A stretch of DNA of 64,000 bases from positions 1 through 64,000 of the forward strand of contig JAAVLZ010000012.1 in NCBI GenBank assembly GCA_012034405.1, written 5' to 3'. The notes beneath the pieces are model-generated. The model saw only the letters and a program-made list of their open reading frames with translations, made no database searches and was not told the DNA's origin. Shown here piece after piece: positions 10,108 through 18,750 of the stretch (the stretch's first letter is position 1; each line of letters starts with the position of its first letter). The translations under genes were made by a program, and so were the position numbers. Source of the DNA: Oscillospiraceae bacterium HV4-5-C5C. Its GTDB lineage: Bacteria; Bacillota; Clostridia; Saccharofermentanales; Fastidiosipilaceae.

Positions 10108-10751
10108 GATTCAATCTCCATCCTGTCAGTCTGAAAGTCCAGCAGGACCGCGCGCATCGGCGCGGCTTCTGCCTCAGGGATACTGAGGGGCAGCAGGCTG
10201 GCAAAGTAGTTACCGCCCGACACATCCGCCAGTCTGACGTCTTCAATGATGCTGATGCCCTGGCCCAGCAGAATATGGTGGGTCTCATGGCCCTTTTTGC
10301 CGCGTTCCACACTCATCGCGTCAATAGCCAGGGTTTTGACGCCGCAGCTGACTAAATAATGGGCCGCGTCTTCTTCTACATATACAAAGTCCGGATTAAA
10401 GCCCGGGTCATAGGAATTGCTGGTTTTCAGCAGCAGGATTTCACCTGGCTGAGGGGCAAAGGGGAGCAGATCCGCCTCATGCACCGCGCCCCTGACGTGG
10501 GTCAGGTCAAGCACCCGGCAAGGCCCGATAAAATGATCCAGCGGCACGGCCTTTAGCGGGGCCCCCTCCGCCAGCATGTGCAGCGGCGCATCCGCGTGAG
10601 TTCCGGTATGCAGATTACTTTTCATTTCCGACTCGTGATAGCCGTCCGGATTGTGGCGGGCTATAGCGGTCAGCTGAAAGCGCTTTTCTACCAGGTTTTT
10701 GTAAACAGCGGTATCCTGATTCAGCGGACGGGATATGTCATAGATTTTCAT
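10104..10751 (-). CDS. Cyclase-family metallohydrolase (arylformamidase-like)
   Basis: A 215-residue member of the cyclase/KynB family. The metal-binding signature HTGTHADAP (with a preceding NL) is present near residue 46, followed by LDHFIGP and a later His pair in KGHETHHILL. Known members hydrolyse amides or cyclic substrates such as N-formylkynurenine and isatin with zinc or manganese. It lies between zwf (80 bases upstream) and gnd (4-base overlap), an unusual place for a kynurenine enzyme; no tryptophan-degradation gene is nearby. AGGAG precedes the start. A role in sugar-acid lactone opening is a hypothesis from context only. Confidence 0.85.
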   Translation of the reverse strand: MKIYDISRPLNQDTAVYKNLVEKRFQLTAIARHNPDGYHESEMKSNLHTGTHADAPLHMLAEGAPLKAVPLDHFIGPCRVLDLTHVRGAVHEADLLPFAPQPGEILLLKTSNSYDPGFNPDFVYVEEDAAHYLVSCGVKTLAIDAMSVERGKKGHETHHILLGQGISIIEDVRLADVSGGNYFASLLPLSIPEAEAAPMRAVLLDFQTDRMEIES

Positions 10752-10831
10752 AGAGCAATTCTCCTGCTTATATTCTGCACACGGCCAAAGAGACTGCCTG
10801 AGTCAGCCCTGTCCGCAGCGGTTTCCCGGTA

Positions 10832-12253
10832 TTATTCAAGCGTGACATCCACCTTCAGCCACTCACGCTGTTCTGGCGTCAGCAGCCGCTTAGCCTCATC
10901 AGGTCCCGAACTGCCGGGAGCATACCCGGCCAGGGGCTGACCAGCCTCCGTCCAGGCCTGCAGTATCTGATTGGCAAATTGCCAGCTGGCTTCTATCTGA
11001 TCCCACTGAGAAAACATACTGTGATCACCTTGAATGCAGGCGTTCAGCAGGCGCTCGTAGGCTTCCGGCGTGTTCTGGTAATTGCGCAGATTACAGCTCT
11101 GGCAATAGTCCATATGTACGGGCAGCAGTGAGCCTTGTTCGCCCGGCGTTTTAACGTTAAAGCGCAGATAAATCCCTTCATCCGGCTGGACTTTAATGAC
11201 CAGTAAATCCGGCAGGTCATCCGGTCCGGTGCGTTTGAATTCAATGATGATCTCCGTTTCCCGGCGGTCCAGTTTTTTACCGGTGCGGATATAAAACGGC
11301 ACGCCTTGCCAGCGCGGTGTATCCAGCAGGACCTTCAGAGCCGCGTAAGTCGCGGTCTGGCTGTCCGGTCTGACCTTGGGCTCAGATTGATAACCGTCAT
11401 ACTGGCCCATGACCAGATAGTGACTGATGTCCCAGGGATCAATCGGGTGCAGCGATTTTAGAACCTGCAGCTGAGCCTTCTGCAGACCGCCGTTATCCAT
11501 GTCGCCCGGCTCGTCCAGCGCCAGTACAGACAGCACCTGAAACAGGTGATTTTGCACCATGTCTCTGAACGCCCCGCTCTGATCATAATAACCGCCGCGG
11601 GTCCCTACGCCATCCTCCTCCGCCGCGGTAATCTGAATATTATCAATATGCTGGTAATTCCAGATTCCGGAAAAAATGGCATTGTGAAAGCGGACAGCAA
11701 GGATATTGCGCACCATCTCCTTGCCCAGGTAATGATCGATGTGGTAAACCTTGTCCCTGCCAAATGCTGCCTCCAGCACGCCATTCAGCTGTCTGGCATT
11801 TTCCAGGTCAGAGCCAAAGGGCTTTTCAAGGATCACGCTGGCATCCTGCAGGCCGGCGGAAATCACGCCCTTGGTAATGCTTTCAAACAGCGAAGGCGAA
11901 ACCGCATAATAAAAAATCAGGCGGCTGTCCGCGTGTTCCTGCCGCAACAGCCTGGCCAGGCCCTGGTAGGCTGCCTCAGCCTGGAGATCCAGGCGGTAAT
12001 AACTGATCCGTTCAGAAACCTGCCGCAGCAGGGTATCATCCGTCTTGAAACGGCTCTGTTCCCGTATCCATTTATCCGCCAATTCCCGGTAGGCCTGACT
12101 GTCCATATCCCGGCGTCCGACGGCTACCACCTGCAGGTTCTGCTCAAATTTGCCTGAAGCATACAGATTATAGACTGCCGGCAGCAGCTTACGGAAAGTC
12201 AGGTCGCCGCTGCCGCCAAAGATGACCAGGGTTTGTAAGGTTGGTTTATTCAT
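10832..12253 (-). CDS. zwf: Glucose-6-phosphate 1-dehydrogenase
   Basis: A 473-residue enzyme that oxidises glucose 6-phosphate to 6-phosphogluconolactone with NADP. The N-terminus holds VIFGGSGDLTFRKLLPA (coenzyme site, GxxGDL) and the active-site block RIDHYLGKE is present as YHIDHYLGKEMV; RTGKKL lies in the C-terminal domain. The start at 12253 is preferred because MNKPTLQTLVIFGG matches the family and GGAGCAG lies upstream; an in-frame TTG 33 bases earlier lacks a ribosome site. It is first in a zwf, cyclase-family, gnd operon. No pgl or devB gene for the lactonase step is present. Confidence 0.96.
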   Translation of the reverse strand: MNKPTLQTLVIFGGSGDLTFRKLLPAVYNLYASGKFEQNLQVVAVGRRDMDSQAYRELADKWIREQSRFKTDDTLLRQVSERISYYRLDLQAEAAYQGLARLLRQEHADSRLIFYYAVSPSLFESITKGVISAGLQDASVILEKPFGSDLENARQLNGVLEAAFGRDKVYHIDHYLGKEMVRNILAVRFHNAIFSGIWNYQHIDNIQITAAEEDGVGTRGGYYDQSGAFRDMVQNHLFQVLSVLALDEPGDMDNGGLQKAQLQVLKSLHPIDPWDISHYLVMGQYDGYQSEPKVRPDSQTATYAALKVLLDTPRWQGVPFYIRTGKKLDRRETEIIIEFKRTGPDDLPDLLVIKVQPDEGIYLRFNVKTPGEQGSLLPVHMDYCQSCNLRNYQNTPEAYERLLNACIQGDHSMFSQWDQIEASWQFANQILQAWTEAGQPLAGYAPGSSGPDEAKRLLTPEQREWLKVDVTLE

Positions 12254-12584
12254 ATCTGCTCCGTCTGCGGGCCGGTCACGGTTCAATTTAAGCCGCGGAT
12301 TTCTCTTGTCTGAGGGCGGTCCGAACTAAAGCCAGTCTAGCACAGGGTTGGTCAGGTAACTGACTTATATGAAACAGTTAAAGGGATTGATTTTGTATTC
12401 CGCCGCATACCGAGTTGCTTCTGGCGTTGGCTGGCGCTTTTGTCTGAGCGGTACTCAGAAAAAGCTTCTGGCGTGTATAATAGAGGGACGAAAAGCGCTA
12501 TTTTTAGCACGGCTATGGGAAACGGCTGTTTTGAGCCTTACCGTTTGGTAAATCATGGCCGACATTATAAGGAGATCAGGAGGT
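12254..12584. other. Divergent intergenic region zwf / CPBP gene
   Basis: Separates two divergent genes. It contains a TATAAT for the plus-strand gene (12476-12481) and a small inverted repeat GTCAG-gtaa-CTGAC (12351-12364) near the zwf side. No clear zwf -35/-10 pair and no RNA gene recognised. Confidence 0.5.
12476..12481 (+). promoter_or_regulatory. Probable -10 box for the CPBP gene
   Basis: Perfect TATAAT in GTGTATAATAGAG, about 100 bases before the chosen start. The -35 region is weak. Confidence 0.45.
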
Positions 12585-15500
12585 ATGCCGCCCCGGGTGC
12601 ACCGCCGGGACAGCCGCCATGACCATATGAAAAAAGATACCAAGCCAACCTCTGACGGGCAGCCCTCGCGCTCAGCACCCCCCACAGATGGCCGCCATCC
12701 GGCCAATGAAGCTGCTGCCGGCCGGCCGCTGATCCGACGTCTGCCATTGACCGCGGCCAGCCAGCCCGCCGGACAGCCGGAACGTGAACCGGCTCCCGCG
12801 CCGCGACCGGCAACAGCAAGCCCGGCCGCGGTATCTCAGCAGGACCCGGCGGTCGCAATACCGCCATCCATCCGTCAAGCTCCGGCCACTGTTAAAGATA
12901 CTGAAGCTTACTACCACTATGAGGAACGCTATTGGGTCACGGATCCTCAGACCGGGGAAAAGAAGGTCGTCATTAAGAGGCGCTCTGAACCTCAGGATCT
13001 ACGGCCCCGCCGCAGCAAAATCACCATTGATCTGTCCGCAGTACGGCAGCCTCAGGTCAGACAATACGCCGCGCCGCCAGTGGCTGGCGGCCGGGAGCGC
13101 CAGCTACCTTTGCAGCCGGCTGGACGGACGGTCGCCTTGCCGTCCAAACGGCTGAACCAGCTGGATTTTGAGGAGGAAATCGGCCTGGACGTTTCTGTAA
13201 CGGCGTCTCAAACTCCAGCGGCTGCCTCCAAGTCAACCGGAACCGCTTTGAATAGCCCCACCTACCTAAGCCGCAGGGTAGCTGCCCCCGTGCCCAGGCT
13301 TCGTCCGCAGCATCTGGAACCTTCAGAGGGGACGGCTCCGGTGATTGACCGCGGTAAACTAGCCTCCAGGCTTGAGCAGCAAAGGCAGCAGCAGCAATTG
13401 TGGAAAGAGGACCTGAAGTTCTTTAATGAAGAAGTCTCGCCGGAAAAGGATAAGTCGGTACCAGGTTTTCTGACCAATCAGGCTGCGGTTCAGGAGCCAC
13501 CAGAAAAATTCAGGCCGTCAGCTGAGCCGGTAGTTCCTCAGGTCAAAACCGGCGGGCAGTCCCAGCGCAGCCACAGCCATGCGGCAGGCTCAGGTGCCAG
13601 GTCCGCCGGTAGCCCGACCGCCGCCGGTATCCCGACCGCCGCCGGGGCCGACCCGGCCGCCGGGACAGGACCGGTCCGCCCCCCCGTCAGTCGCGTGATC
13701 GGGCGACTGGTCAATCCGCTGCAGCAGCCGGAAATCAAGCGGCCGCAGGAGGAAGCGGCGCCTTCAGCGGCGGCCGCGCCGGTTCTGACTGACCAGCCCC
13801 ATTTTGATCCCATTCAATTTGAGTCTCTATTTGCGGACTTTAATGATAGTGATGAAGCGGATGAAGCCCCCGAACCAGCTGTCCTTCCTCCTGAAGCCAA
13901 CGCGGCTGCCCCTGAAGCCAGCGTCCCGGCGCCGGAGCACCGCGGTCAGAGCCTGAAGGCCCCGGCCGCTCCACAGGCCGCGGCCCAAGCTGAGGCCGGA
14001 ACGAAAGCGCCGGTTCCTGAAGCCAGGTTGCGCTTACAGGCCATGGAAGCCGAGGTTAAGCAAAGTGCTGACCAGAACGCGGTCCAGTTGCCGCCCCGGG
14101 AGCCGGAAATCTCCTTATTTGAAAGCCTATTTGACGAGCCGGTCAGCCTGGAGCCACCCGCCGCGGAGGCAGCTGCGCCTGAAACTGCCCCGGCGGATCC
14201 AGAGCGGGTTCAGTCCAGTCCGCTCTTACCCCGCCAAGCTGAGTCAGGCAAGGTTGAGCCGGAGGAAATTCCTTGGCCGGCAGCCACGCCGGCTGGTACC
14301 GGAGCTCCTGAGGGAAGCAAAACGGTGCCGGGAAGTGGAACAGTCAGCGGTCCATCAGCCGCGGCAGATCCTGAGCCCGTGACCGCCGCTGAGTCCAAGC
14401 CGGCAACCGCCGCTGCTGAATTTGAGCCCGTGACCGCCGCTGAGTCCGAGCCGGCAACCGCCGCTGCTGAATCAGCCCCGCCGCCCTGGGCGGCCCAATC
14501 CTTTGTCACCGCCGACCAGCCCCTGGAACAGCCGGATTCTGCCGTGCTGTCCGGGCAGGAAGTATCACCAACCCTGGACTTTTCCCAGCCTGAAGCGGCA
14601 GAGTCAGACGCCGACCAGAGCGAACCACTCATGCTGGGAACAGATTACCCCGCCGGGGCTGATCCTGACTCAGATACCAGACCGGGACTAAGCCAACGGA
14701 TCAAAGCCTGGTTTCCGCTGCGCAAGGGACAGGCCGGGTTTGCGCTGCTTCTTCAGACCGCAGTCCTGGCCCTGCTGACAGCAGTCTTCCCCGCCTTTGA
14801 GCGGTGGTCAGCTTCCGCCGGAAAAAATACGACCACAGCCAGCCTGGCCGCGGCGGCCGCCTGGCTGCTGCTGACCTCAGCTGCAGGCTGGTTGCTTCCC
14901 CTGCTGCTGACAAAAACGCTCTACCGCCCCCGCGACCGCTACTATCACGGCGAAGGCCAGACCGATTTATCTGCTCTCCTGCTGGCACTGCTGACCGGCT
15001 TCCCGGCCGCGGTTTTTGCCGCAGCGTTTGGCACCTGGCTGCAATCCCGCTGGCCGCTTCAGCTGTCCTTATCCGGGCCGCTGGCCAGCCTGGCCTCAGC
15101 TGACACTGCGACAGGCCATCTGCTGCAGGTTGTCGTCCTGATCGTCATACCGGCCATTCTGGCCGAACTGCTATACCGGGGTCTGGTACAGGCAGACCTG
15201 GCCAGAACCGGCCATACCGCCATTGCGATTATCCTGCAGGCCCTGATCTACGCGCTGTTCCCCGGTCAGCCTGGCCTGGTCCCGGTGCTTCTCCCCCTGG
15301 GACTGCTGCTTGGCGTAATCAGACGGCAGACCGATCAGCTGACCCCAGTCATAGCGGCGCATTTAAGCATCAACCTGACCCTGGTTTTGGGTTGGCCTTA
15401 CCTCAGTTCCAGGCTGGGACTGCAAGCCGCTTCTACCGCTGAGCCCAAATACCTGCTGATTTTAGCCGCCGCGGGTTTGCTGATCACGTTATTACTGTTT

Positions 15501-15734
15501 GCGCTGCTCAGGCACCATTTGCAGCAGCTGCGCCAGCCGTTTGAGCAGACTGATTATGAGACTGATCAGCCGGGCTCCGGCAGGCAACGGCTCTACTATG
15601 TCGCTTATGACGAAAACAGTACCGCCCATAAAAGGGAATTATGGGAAAGCGAAGCGAAGCAGCAAGGATTTTTCTTCAGCATCCCGCTGACCATCCTGGC
15701 TTTGCTGTTGCAGATTTTGATCATGATCTGGTAA
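12585..15734 (+). CDS. Large disordered protein with C-terminal degenerate CPBP/Abi membrane domain
   Basis: A 1049-residue protein. Residues 1 to about 700 are low-complexity, rich in Ala, Pro, Glu and Gln, with short repeats including a 17-residue unit twice (14373-14474). The last 350 residues hold about eight hydrophobic segments and resemble the CPBP (CaaX protease and bacteriocin-processing, Abi) family: AELLYRG near 861 and HLSIN at 926-930. The canonical first Glu of EExxxR is Ala860, and the FxxxH block reads YALFP (889-893), so one or two catalytic residues are missing. It may therefore be non-proteolytic. The start at 12585 is favoured by AAGGAG 10 bases upstream; an ATG 30 bases earlier lacks such a site. 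Role unknown. Confidence 0.7.
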   Translation: MPPRVHRRDSRHDHMKKDTKPTSDGQPSRSAPPTDGRHPANEAAAGRPLIRRLPLTAASQPAGQPEREPAPAPRPATASPAAVSQQDPAVAIPPSIRQAPATVKDTEAYYHYEERYWVTDPQTGEKKVVIKRRSEPQDLRPRRSKITIDLSAVRQPQVRQYAAPPVAGGRERQLPLQPAGRTVALPSKRLNQLDFEEEIGLDVSVTASQTPAAASKSTGTALNSPTYLSRRVAAPVPRLRPQHLEPSEGTAPVIDRGKLASRLEQQRQQQQLWKEDLKFFNEEVSPEKDKSVPGFLTNQAAVQEPPEKFRPSAEPVVPQVKTGGQSQRSHSHAAGSGARSAGSPTAAGIPTAAGADPAAGTGPVRPPVSRVIGRLVNPLQQPEIKRPQEEAAPSAAAAPVLTDQPHFDPIQFESLFADFNDSDEADEAPEPAVLPPEANAAAPEASVPAPEHRGQSLKAPAAPQAAAQAEAGTKAPVPEARLRLQAMEAEVKQSADQNAVQLPPREPEISLFESLFDEPVSLEPPAAEAAAPETAPADPERVQSSPLLPRQAESGKVEPEEIPWPAATPAGTGAPEGSKTVPGSGTVSGPSAAADPEPVTAAESKPATAAAEFEPVTAAESEPATAAAESAPPPWAAQSFVTADQPLEQPDSAVLSGQEVSPTLDFSQPEAAESDADQSEPLMLGTDYPAGADPDSDTRPGLSQRIKAWFPLRKGQAGFALLLQTAVLALLTAVFPAFERWSASAGKNTTTASLAAAAAWLLLTSAAGWLLPLLLTKTLYRPRDRYYHGEGQTDLSALLLALLTGFPAAVFAAAFGTWLQSRWPLQLSLSGPLASLASADTATGHLLQVVVLIVIPAILAELLYRGLVQADLARTGHTAIAIILQALIYALFPGQPGLVPVLLPLGLLLGVIRRQTDQLTPVIAAHLSINLTLVLGWPYLSSRLGLQAASTAEPKYLLILAAAGLLITLLLFALLRHHLQQLRQPFEQTDYETDQPGSGRQRLYYVAYDENSTAHKRELWESEAKQQGFFFSIPLTILALLLQILIMIW
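14373..14474 (+). repeat. 51-bp tandem repeat, two copies
   Basis: Two near-identical 51-base units encode EPVTAAES(K/E)PATAAAE(F/S) in frame within the disordered region of the CPBP protein. Only a few bases differ, so the duplication is recent or maintained. Confidence 0.85.
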
Positions 15735-15779
15735 ACCTGCAGAAAGCAAAGCTACCGCTGAATCCGATGGTCAAAAAAG

Positions 15780-15817
15780 CAGCCCCGCGGCAGTTCAACC
15801 GCCGCGGGGCTGTTTTT
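15780..15817. terminator. Bidirectional terminator between convergent genes
   Basis: A perfect 12-bp stem CAGCCCCGCGGC (15780-15791 with 15801-15812), a 9-base loop, TTTTT on the plus side and an A-run (15773-15778) on the other side. It serves the CPBP gene and the U32 gene. Confidence 0.9.
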
Positions 15818-15860
15818 AATAAAGAAACAGCCGGCCCCAGGCAAACAAGCGGTGAGCCGG

Positions 15861-17159
15861 TCAGCCATTACCGCCCTGACGCCGCCAGTAGCCCAGTGGC
15901 AGAGTATCACCTTCCCACTGGGCCCAGACCAGCATGCCCGGATGCGGGGCAGAACTGATTTCCGTACCATCGGCCTGCCAGAGACGCAGGCAGTCCAGGG
16001 ATAAAACCGGTCCGCGGGGCAAAACCGCTTCCAGTTTGTCGCCGCGGGAAAACTTGTTTTTCTGCTGCAGCAGCAAGGTTTTTTCCGGCAGGTGCTCCGG
16101 TCGCCGGACACCAGCCATCGTCTGATCCAGGGCCTTGGCCACGACAGTTTTTTGCTTAATCGCTACGGTTTCCGGAGCCAGCGCCGGGTCCTGCTGCGGT
16201 GAAGTGAAATAAAAGCCGGTTCCAAAGGGCCGGTGTACGGTAGCCTCCAGTTCCGCCAGCCATTCCGGACGGGCAGCCCAGCTATCCGGGTGCAGAGCCA
16301 GCTCATCCAGAGCGGCCCGGTACACCCGGGTCACCATGGCCACATAATACGCGCTTTTACCGCGGCCTTCGATTTTTAAGGAGCTGATGCCAGCCTGCAG
16401 TAATTGGGGCAAATAGGACAGCATACATAAATCCTTAGAGCTGAACAGATAAGACCCCCGCTCATCCCCGCTGACAGTCAGCGCCTGCTGCGGCCGCTTA
16501 AGCTCATGGACCTGATACTCCCAGCGGCAGGGCTGCGCGCAGTCGCCGTGATTAGACCGCCGCCCGGTATAGGCGTTGGACAAAAGGCAACGTCCTGAAT
16601 AGGCCATGCACATCGCGCCATGGACAAAAGCCTCCAGCTCAATCTGTGGCGGCAGCTGACGCCGGATCTGCTGAATGGCTTCCAGGCTGAGCTCCCTGGC
16701 CAGAACAATGCGTCGGGCGCCTAACTGCGCCCAGAAACGGCAGGCCCAGCCATTCGTCACCGAGGCCTGGGTGCTGATATGGATCTCCAGATCCGGGCAC
16801 AGCCGCCTGACCCAGGTAAAGACCCCAGGATCTGATACGATCACCGCGTCAACGCCTGCGGCCTGCAGCTGGCGCAGGTAACGGGCAAAGGCCAGACTGA
16901 AGTCCTCCGGCCAGGCCAGCACATTGACGGTGACATAAACCCTGACGCCCTGCCCGTGGGCCAGCTTAACCGCGTCCTTAAGCTGCTCGGGGGTAAAATT
17001 GCCGCAGCCCGACCGCAGACCCATTGCCGGCCCTGCCAGGTAAACTGCGTCCGCGCCATAACGTATGGCCGCCGCCAGCTTTTCAGGATCCCCGGCCGGC
17101 GCCAGCAGCTCCGGTAAAGAGCGATCCCTGGTCTTACGCTCCGCCAATGGATCCCTCAT
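15861..17159 (-). CDS. U32 family protein, TrhP-like (tRNA wobble uridine hydroxylation)
   Basis: A 432-residue U32 'peptidase' family protein. The family signature EAFVHGAMCMAYSGRC is present, followed by further Cys (DCAQPCRWEY) and KIEGRGKSAYYVA. In Bacillus and E. coli the TrhP/YegQ relatives make 5-hydroxyuridine at tRNA position 34 with prephenate; the conserved Cys residues probably hold an iron-sulfur cluster. The N-terminus LLAPAGDPEKL and YGADAVYLAG is typical. Its first 26 bases overlap the end of mltG, with GGTAACGGAG upstream, so the two are co-transcribed. The tRNA role is inferred from the family. Confidence 0.85.
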   Translation of the reverse strand: MRDPLAERKTRDRSLPELLAPAGDPEKLAAAIRYGADAVYLAGPAMGLRSGCGNFTPEQLKDAVKLAHGQGVRVYVTVNVLAWPEDFSLAFARYLRQLQAAGVDAVIVSDPGVFTWVRRLCPDLEIHISTQASVTNGWACRFWAQLGARRIVLARELSLEAIQQIRRQLPPQIELEAFVHGAMCMAYSGRCLLSNAYTGRRSNHGDCAQPCRWEYQVHELKRPQQALTVSGDERGSYLFSSKDLCMLSYLPQLLQAGISSLKIEGRGKSAYYVAMVTRVYRAALDELALHPDSWAARPEWLAELEATVHRPFGTGFYFTSPQQDPALAPETVAIKQKTVVAKALDQTMAGVRRPEHLPEKTLLLQQKNKFSRGDKLEAVLPRGPVLSLDCLRLWQADGTEISSAPHPGMLVWAQWEGDTLPLGYWRRQGGNG

Positions 17160-18519
17160 CTCCGTTACCTTGCTTTACTTCCGCTTCATCAGAGCTTTCC
17201 GTAGATTCATACGGCACGATTTCACCATTATCCGCCGCCTCCTGCAGGGGTTCCAGATAAGTGGCAATGTTGGCCAGGTGTTCTTCATAAGTAGAGGCAA
17301 AGACATTGGTGCCATCTCCCTTGGCCGCAAAGTAATACAGATCAGGATTGTCTATGTCCGGATACAGCGCCGCTTTTATAGCCGCCTCAGACGGCGAACA
17401 GATCGGTCCCGGCGGCAGACCCGGCGTGACATAGGTATTGTACAGGCTGTCCATCTCCAGATCTTCCTGGGTCACAATAAAGACCGGGTCCTTACCCAGT
17501 TTGAGCCGCAAATAGTTGACCGTGGCACAGGATTGCAGGTAGTCGCCATTATCCAGCCGGTTATGGAACACCCGGGATACCTTGGCCATATCGTCATACG
17601 TACCGCTTTCCATCTGGATGACGGAGGCCAGCGTTATCACCTGATCCATGGTCATCCCCAGCTCCTCAGCGCGGGCATAATACTCGTCACTGAGTTTGGC
17701 CTCCGTATTGTCCAGGACAGTCTCCAGGATTTCTTCCTCCGTTGTATTCAGATCAAAGTTATAGGTGTCCGGGAACAGATAGCCTTGCAGCAGCCATTCC
17801 CGGTCATTCAGCAAGGCAGACTGATCATCCTGACTTGAGGTTACCGGTTTAGGCAGGTCGCTCAGGAAGTCATAGTCAAAGTAGGCAGAGGGATTCTCTA
17901 CCATCTCATCCATCTTGGATTCATTAAAAATGACATTATTATCAATCAGAACCTGCTTAAACTCCTCATAGGTCAGGTCTTCAGAAAAGCGGATCTGAGC
18001 AGTCACCGGGTTCTGGGTCAGCGTATACATAATTTCATCATAGCTCATGTCCTTGGTGACAAAATGGGTGCCGGAACGATACAGGCTGTCAAAACCGTTG
18101 AATTTTGACAGCAGGGTAAACAGCGAGGTATTGTCTATGATCCCCAGGGTCTTCAGTTTGGTGGCGATCGCCTTGGCGTCATCCCCTAAAGAAATATAGA
18201 TCATGACCGCGCCGGGCGTGGCTTCATCCGGCAGCTCGACGGTAGGCAGCACCTCCGTAGCAGCAGCGGACGCGCTGGTGGTCGCGGCCGTGCTGTCACT
18301 GCCCGTACCGGAAGACACCGCACTCTCATCCTGAGCGGTTGCCTCAGGCGTGGGCGTAGGGTTTTCCTTGGCGGCAATGGCCGCGTCATAAGCCTTGAAA
18401 CGAGTGGTCTGGTCCATAATATAGTTGTAGCCGACTAAAAGGCCGCTGCCCAGAACAATCAGGACCAGCATGATGATGATCAGTATTGTAGTCACCCGGC
18501 TGAGTTTTTTGGAAACCAT
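17134..18519 (-). CDS. mltG: Endolytic transglycosylase MltG (YceG-like)
   Basis: A 461-residue membrane protein. A single N-terminal transmembrane segment (about 9-32, ILIIIMLVLIVLG) is followed by a Ser/Thr/Ala-rich linker, a LysM-like part and the YceG catalytic domain: LASVIQMESG with the catalytic Glu, FHNRLD, LPPGPICSP and the C-terminal YYFAAKGDGTNVFA. It cuts nascent glycan strands in the cell wall and sets their length. A -10 box and a leader of about 115 bases with a 14-base direct repeat lie upstream. The C-terminus overlaps the U32 gene. Confidence 0.93.
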   Translation of the reverse strand: MVSKKLSRVTTILIIIMLVLIVLGSGLLVGYNYIMDQTTRFKAYDAAIAAKENPTPTPEATAQDESAVSSGTGSDSTAATTSASAAATEVLPTVELPDEATPGAVMIYISLGDDAKAIATKLKTLGIIDNTSLFTLLSKFNGFDSLYRSGTHFVTKDMSYDEIMYTLTQNPVTAQIRFSEDLTYEEFKQVLIDNNVIFNESKMDEMVENPSAYFDYDFLSDLPKPVTSSQDDQSALLNDREWLLQGYLFPDTYNFDLNTTEEEILETVLDNTEAKLSDEYYARAEELGMTMDQVITLASVIQMESGTYDDMAKVSRVFHNRLDNGDYLQSCATVNYLRLKLGKDPVFIVTQEDLEMDSLYNTYVTPGLPPGPICSPSEAAIKAALYPDIDNPDLYYFAAKGDGTNVFASTYEEHLANIATYLEPLQEAADNGEIVPYESTESSDEAEVKQGNGDEGSIGGA

Positions 18520-18581
18520 TCACTTACCTACCTAAAAATCCCCGGATCCGGCGAAGGACACGCTGCCCGGGGTGGTGTAAC

Positions 18582-18620
18582 CTGAAGCTGCGGCGAGCCA
18601 AAGCAGCTGAAGCTGCGGCG
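18582..18620. repeat. 14-base direct repeat in the mltG leader
   Basis: CTGAAGCTGCGGCG occurs at 18582-18595 and again at 18607-18620, 25 bases start to start, within the untranslated leader of mltG. Confidence 0.7.
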
Positions 18621-18641
18621 GTATTGTTCTTATGACAGCTT

Positions 18642-18647
18642 ATTATA
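18642..18647 (-). promoter_or_regulatory. Probable -10 box of mltG
   Basis: Perfect TATAAT on the minus strand, immediately downstream of the typA terminator; the -35 would be TTTAGT and is weak. Confidence 0.45.
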
Positions 18648-18666
18648 CCATGGAATAAGCGCGGAC

Positions 18667-18708
18667 TAAAACAGCCTGTCGCGGCGCCGGCGGCGTCAGA
18701 CAGGCTGT
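18667..18708 (-). terminator. Terminator after typA
   Basis: ACAGCCTGTC (18671-18680) pairs perfectly with 18699-18708. On the minus strand it is followed by TTTTAG, and it lies about 40 bases after the typA stop. Confidence 0.85.
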
Positions 18709-18750
18709 AAAAAAGCAACTTCTGCGGCAGGCGCCGCGGTCACAGCAGCC

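Noticed and set aside
13600-13680. Short PTAAG repeats in the CPBP gene considered as a CRISPR or mobile repeat
   Set aside because: Only short, in-frame low-complexity repeats; no spacer structure and no associated genes.
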